Part shown: piece after piece, positions 4,028 to 6,129 of the stretch
Layout of the letters: each line of letters begins with the position of its first letter
Position numbering within the stretch: position 1 is the stretch's first letter
Origin: Chlorobiota bacterium
Lineage (GTDB): Bacteria > Bacteroidota > Ignavibacteria > SZUA-365 > JAADGX01
Reading direction: 5' to 3'
NCBI GenBank assembly: GCA_013152135.1
Contig: JAADGX010000202.1
Coordinates: forward strand, 1-6,129
Length of the DNA stretch: 6,129 nt
Notes under the pieces: model-generated
What the model saw: only the letters and a program-made list of their open reading frames with translations
What the model was told of the DNA's origin: nothing
Databases searched by the model: none
Program-made: the position numbers and the translations under genes

Positions 4028-6129
4028 ATGCCCTCTTTTGAAAACAGGGTGGAAACACTCCGAAAAGAGCTCGATCGACTGGCCCGGGAAAATCAGGCGC
4101 TTCGTCAATTCGTCGACCTGTACAAGTCGTTCACGACGAAACCCGATGCCCCGGGATCCTCTCCAAAACAGGTGGGGTTTTTCCAGGCGGAAGCGCAGGA
4201 CGATGGCAGCGTGAAGTTTGCTGCGCCTGATGAGCGTGCGCGTAAATTCTTCGCGGGGGATATTCATATTGCGTCGGATTCCGATCCCATACCGGTCTTC
4301 TCGCCTGACCTCGAACAACATTGCCGGGAAGTTGTCAAAACCCGGAGGAAAAAGTCGGTCGAGATTCCTTACCGCAAGGGGGACAAATCCTATACACTTC
4401 GATTTGATCTCATCCCCTATTTCGATTTTTATCAGCAAGTAAAGCGCATTGCCTGCTATGTCCTGGACGTGACCGAGACGTACACGAGCTCGGGCGCCGT
4501 GGACGCCATGGATAGAGCTTTCGAAAAATTCGCGTCGCTTTCCGACTCCATCGCCTGGTTGTACGATCCCGGCACGGGGTCCATGCGATGGTCGAAGGCT
4601 GTCGAAGATATTACAGGCAAACCTGCCGAGCAAATTTCGGGCGATTCGCAAAGGTGGCTCGCGCTTGTGCATCCAGAGGACGTCACACGCGTCAAGGCTG
4701 CATTCCAGCGGTTGCTTTCCGACGGATTCCCGTACAATATCAGTTACAGATTGCGAAGAAATAACGGCTCCTATGTATCGTGCAGGGAACAAGCCTACGT
4801 TGTTCGCGACGTGGACGGCGCAATATTGCGGGCGTTCGGGACCGTGACCCTTGAAGATGGGGAGGTCGAGAAAACCACCGCGAAATCAGTGGAACACGAA
4901 CGGTATTTTTCCCTTCTCGAGTCGACGAACGATATCGTGATAGAATGCGACAACGAGGGAAGGGTCCTTTCCATGAACAGCCGGGGTGCCGAAGCACTTG
5001 GATATGAAAAGGACGAAGGAAACACACACTGGCTCGACGATTACTTCTATTTCAGTGATGGTGCATCCTACTCGACGTGGTTGAAAAGTGTTCTTGACGC
5101 TCCAAGGCGAAACATGGAGATGAGGACCATTCGGGCGGGAAGAGTCCGGCTGTATCTCAACTGTCATACGACGCCGGTGGCGGGAAAGGATAAGCCGGCA
5201 GGGTTTATCCTTGTGGCGACCGACGTCACCGCACAACGCCAGGCGCTACAGGAATTCAGATCCATCTTCGAATCGTCCCGCGACGGGATTATCCTTCACC
5301 GCCGTGGAATTATTCAACGCGTGAACAAGGCTGCGTCTCGGCAGTTCGGCGTTGGTGACCCGGCCCAGTTCGCGGGCAAGAATATCCTGGATCTCGTGCA
5401 TCCAGACGACCGGGAAAGGATACGCGAGTACCTGGAGCAGAGTCTTCAGGGAAAAGAATGGCCCGGTTTCTTCGAGATGCGGGGGCTGCGTACCAACGGC
5501 TCTTCAATAGACCTGGAGGTTTCCGCCAGCTATCTCAGTTTCGAGGACGAGCCTACGTTCATGCTCATAACACGGGATATCACACAGCGGAAACTGGCGG
5601 AAGGCCTGCTTAAGCAGTCGGAAGCCTTCTTCCGTACATTGATCGAACACTCGCCGGATTTCGTGGTTCTGACCGACCGCGAGGGGATCACCATGTACGT
5701 GAACCCTGCATTTACCAACCTGCTGGGACACGACCCGTCCTTCCTGGCCAACAAGAATCCCCTGTCCATTGTCCATCCAAAGGATCGGTTCAAGTGCTTG
5801 CGGGCGGCGGTGAAGGTTGAAACGACCCTGGGACCGGCGCGGGTGGATGTCCGCTTGCCCCATGTACAAGGTGAATGGGTGGAATTCGAGGCTTTGATTG
5901 TACCGCTGATAGGTCCCGGCGGGCATATCGACCAGTACTTCATCTCCGCCAGGGATGTGAGTGAGCGGAAAAAGGCCGAGGCGCGGGCCACGCAGGGCGA
6001 ATCCCGGTACCGGGTATTGTTCGACGCCGCCAGCGACGGGCTGTTCGTGTTCAACGCCAGCGGATTGATCATCGACGTGAACACTTCCGCGTGCGAGCTG
6101 ACCGGCTATACAAAGGAAGAACTTCTGGG
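4028..6129 (+). CDS. Soluble multi-PAS sensory protein, probably a histidine kinase (partial, output domain beyond right edge)
   Basis: The frame is open for 700 codons to the edge. Residues 5-35 form a coiled coil (V8, L11, L15, L18, N22, L25, V29, Y32 at a/d positions). PAS-like domains follow: a divergent one at about 49-150 ending in VLDVTET; 165-275 (PAS_3-like, with VHPEDV); 293-402 (ends DVTAQRQ); 410-520 (LVHPDDRERI, ends RDITQRK); 534-646 (ends RDVSERK); and 661 onward, cut by the edge after TGYTKEELLG. The DVT/DIT/DVS-x-R/K endings and helical linkers are the usual junctions between stacked PAS domains. No membrane segment or signal peptide is visible, so it should sense cytoplasmic cues. 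Histidine kinase output is the most common for such arrays, but GGDEF or others are possible. An in-frame TGA at 4016 precedes the ATG, making it the first ATG; the Shine-Dalgarno is weak. Ligands cannot be predicted. It has its own promoter and is divergent from gatE. Confidence 0.93.
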   Translation, partial: MPSFENRVETLRKELDRLARENQALRQFVDLYKSFTTKPDAPGSSPKQVGFFQAEAQDDGSVKFAAPDERARKFFAGDIHIASDSDPIPVFSPDLEQHCREVVKTRRKKSVEIPYRKGDKSYTLRFDLIPYFDFYQQVKRIACYVLDVTETYTSSGAVDAMDRAFEKFASLSDSIAWLYDPGTGSMRWSKAVEDITGKPAEQISGDSQRWLALVHPEDVTRVKAAFQRLLSDGFPYNISYRLRRNNGSYVSCREQAYVVRDVDGAILRAFGTVTLEDGEVEKTTAKSVEHERYFSLLESTNDIVIECDNEGRVLSMNSRGAEALGYEKDEGNTHWLDDYFYFSDGASYSTWLKSVLDAPRRNMEMRTIRAGRVRLYLNCHTTPVAGKDKPAGFILVATDVTAQRQALQEFRSIFESSRDGIILHRRGIIQRVNKAASRQFGVGDPAQFAGKNILDLVHPDDRERIREYLEQSLQGKEWPGFFEMRGLRTNGSSIDLEVSASYLSFEDEPTFMLITRDITQRKLAEGLLKQSEAFFRTLIEHSPDFVVLTDREGITMYVNPAFTNLLGHDPSFLANKNPLSIVHPKDRFKCLRAAVKVETTLGPARVDVRLPHVQGEWVEFEALIVPLIGPGGHIDQYFISARDVSERKKAEARATQGESRYRVLFDAASDGLFVFNASGLIIDVNTSACELTGYTKEELL

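Noticed and set aside
4025..4792. 255-codon minus-strand frame opposite the multi-PAS gene
   Set aside because: The plus-strand frame gives clear coiled-coil and PAS motifs across the same bases; this is its antisense shadow.
4667..5406. Repeated GTGCATCCAGA at 4667 and 5396
   Set aside because: Both encode the common VHPxD motif in separate PAS domains, so it reflects homologous domains and not a DNA repeat element.
5504..6084. Overlapping minus-strand frames of 140 and 184 codons
   Set aside because: Both are opposite well-formed PAS domains and show no protein family motif.

Overview
This window looks like a piece of a bacterial chromosome of moderate GC content. It holds four genes on the minus strand (one cut by the left edge) and one long gene on the plus strand (cut by the right edge). 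Evidence for a bacterium is a lipoprotein signal peptide with a good Shine-Dalgarno site, two sigma70-like promoters in the divergent intergenic region, and a multi-PAS signalling protein. The lineage cannot be fixed from sequence alone. An archaeal-type GatE in such a setting suggests a little-studied bacterial phylum, but that is inference.

Layout, left to right. 1-190 (minus) is the N-terminal 63 codons of a secreted lipoprotein that begins a carboxypeptidase-regulatory-like beta-sandwich domain. 191-382 is non-coding and holds a perfect 16-bp tandem duplication and two small inverted repeats. 383-1240 (minus) encodes a complete DUF72/YecE-family protein. 1317-1739 (minus) encodes nucleoside diphosphate kinase with all the usual active-site residues. 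1762-3675 (minus) encodes a full-length GatE, the archaeal-type tRNA-binding/kinase subunit of Glu-tRNA(Gln) amidotransferase. 3676-4027 is a divergent control region with one promoter for each direction. 4028-6129 (plus) encodes the first 700 residues of a soluble protein with an N-terminal coiled coil and at least six PAS domains in series. Its output domain lies beyond the window.

The three complete minus-strand genes read gatE, ndk, DUF72 in transcription order, with gaps of 22 and 76 nt and no clear terminator between them. They are probably one transcript started from the gatE promoter. GatE (tRNA-dependent glutamine synthesis) and Ndk (NTP balancing) are housekeeping enzymes; DUF72 has no agreed function. 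The PAS gene is a separate, oppositely directed unit.

The most notable point is gatE in a bacterial-looking neighbourhood without an adjacent gatD. I saw no mobile element, CRISPR array, tRNA, rRNA or defence cassette, and nothing that clearly makes up an undescribed multi-gene system.
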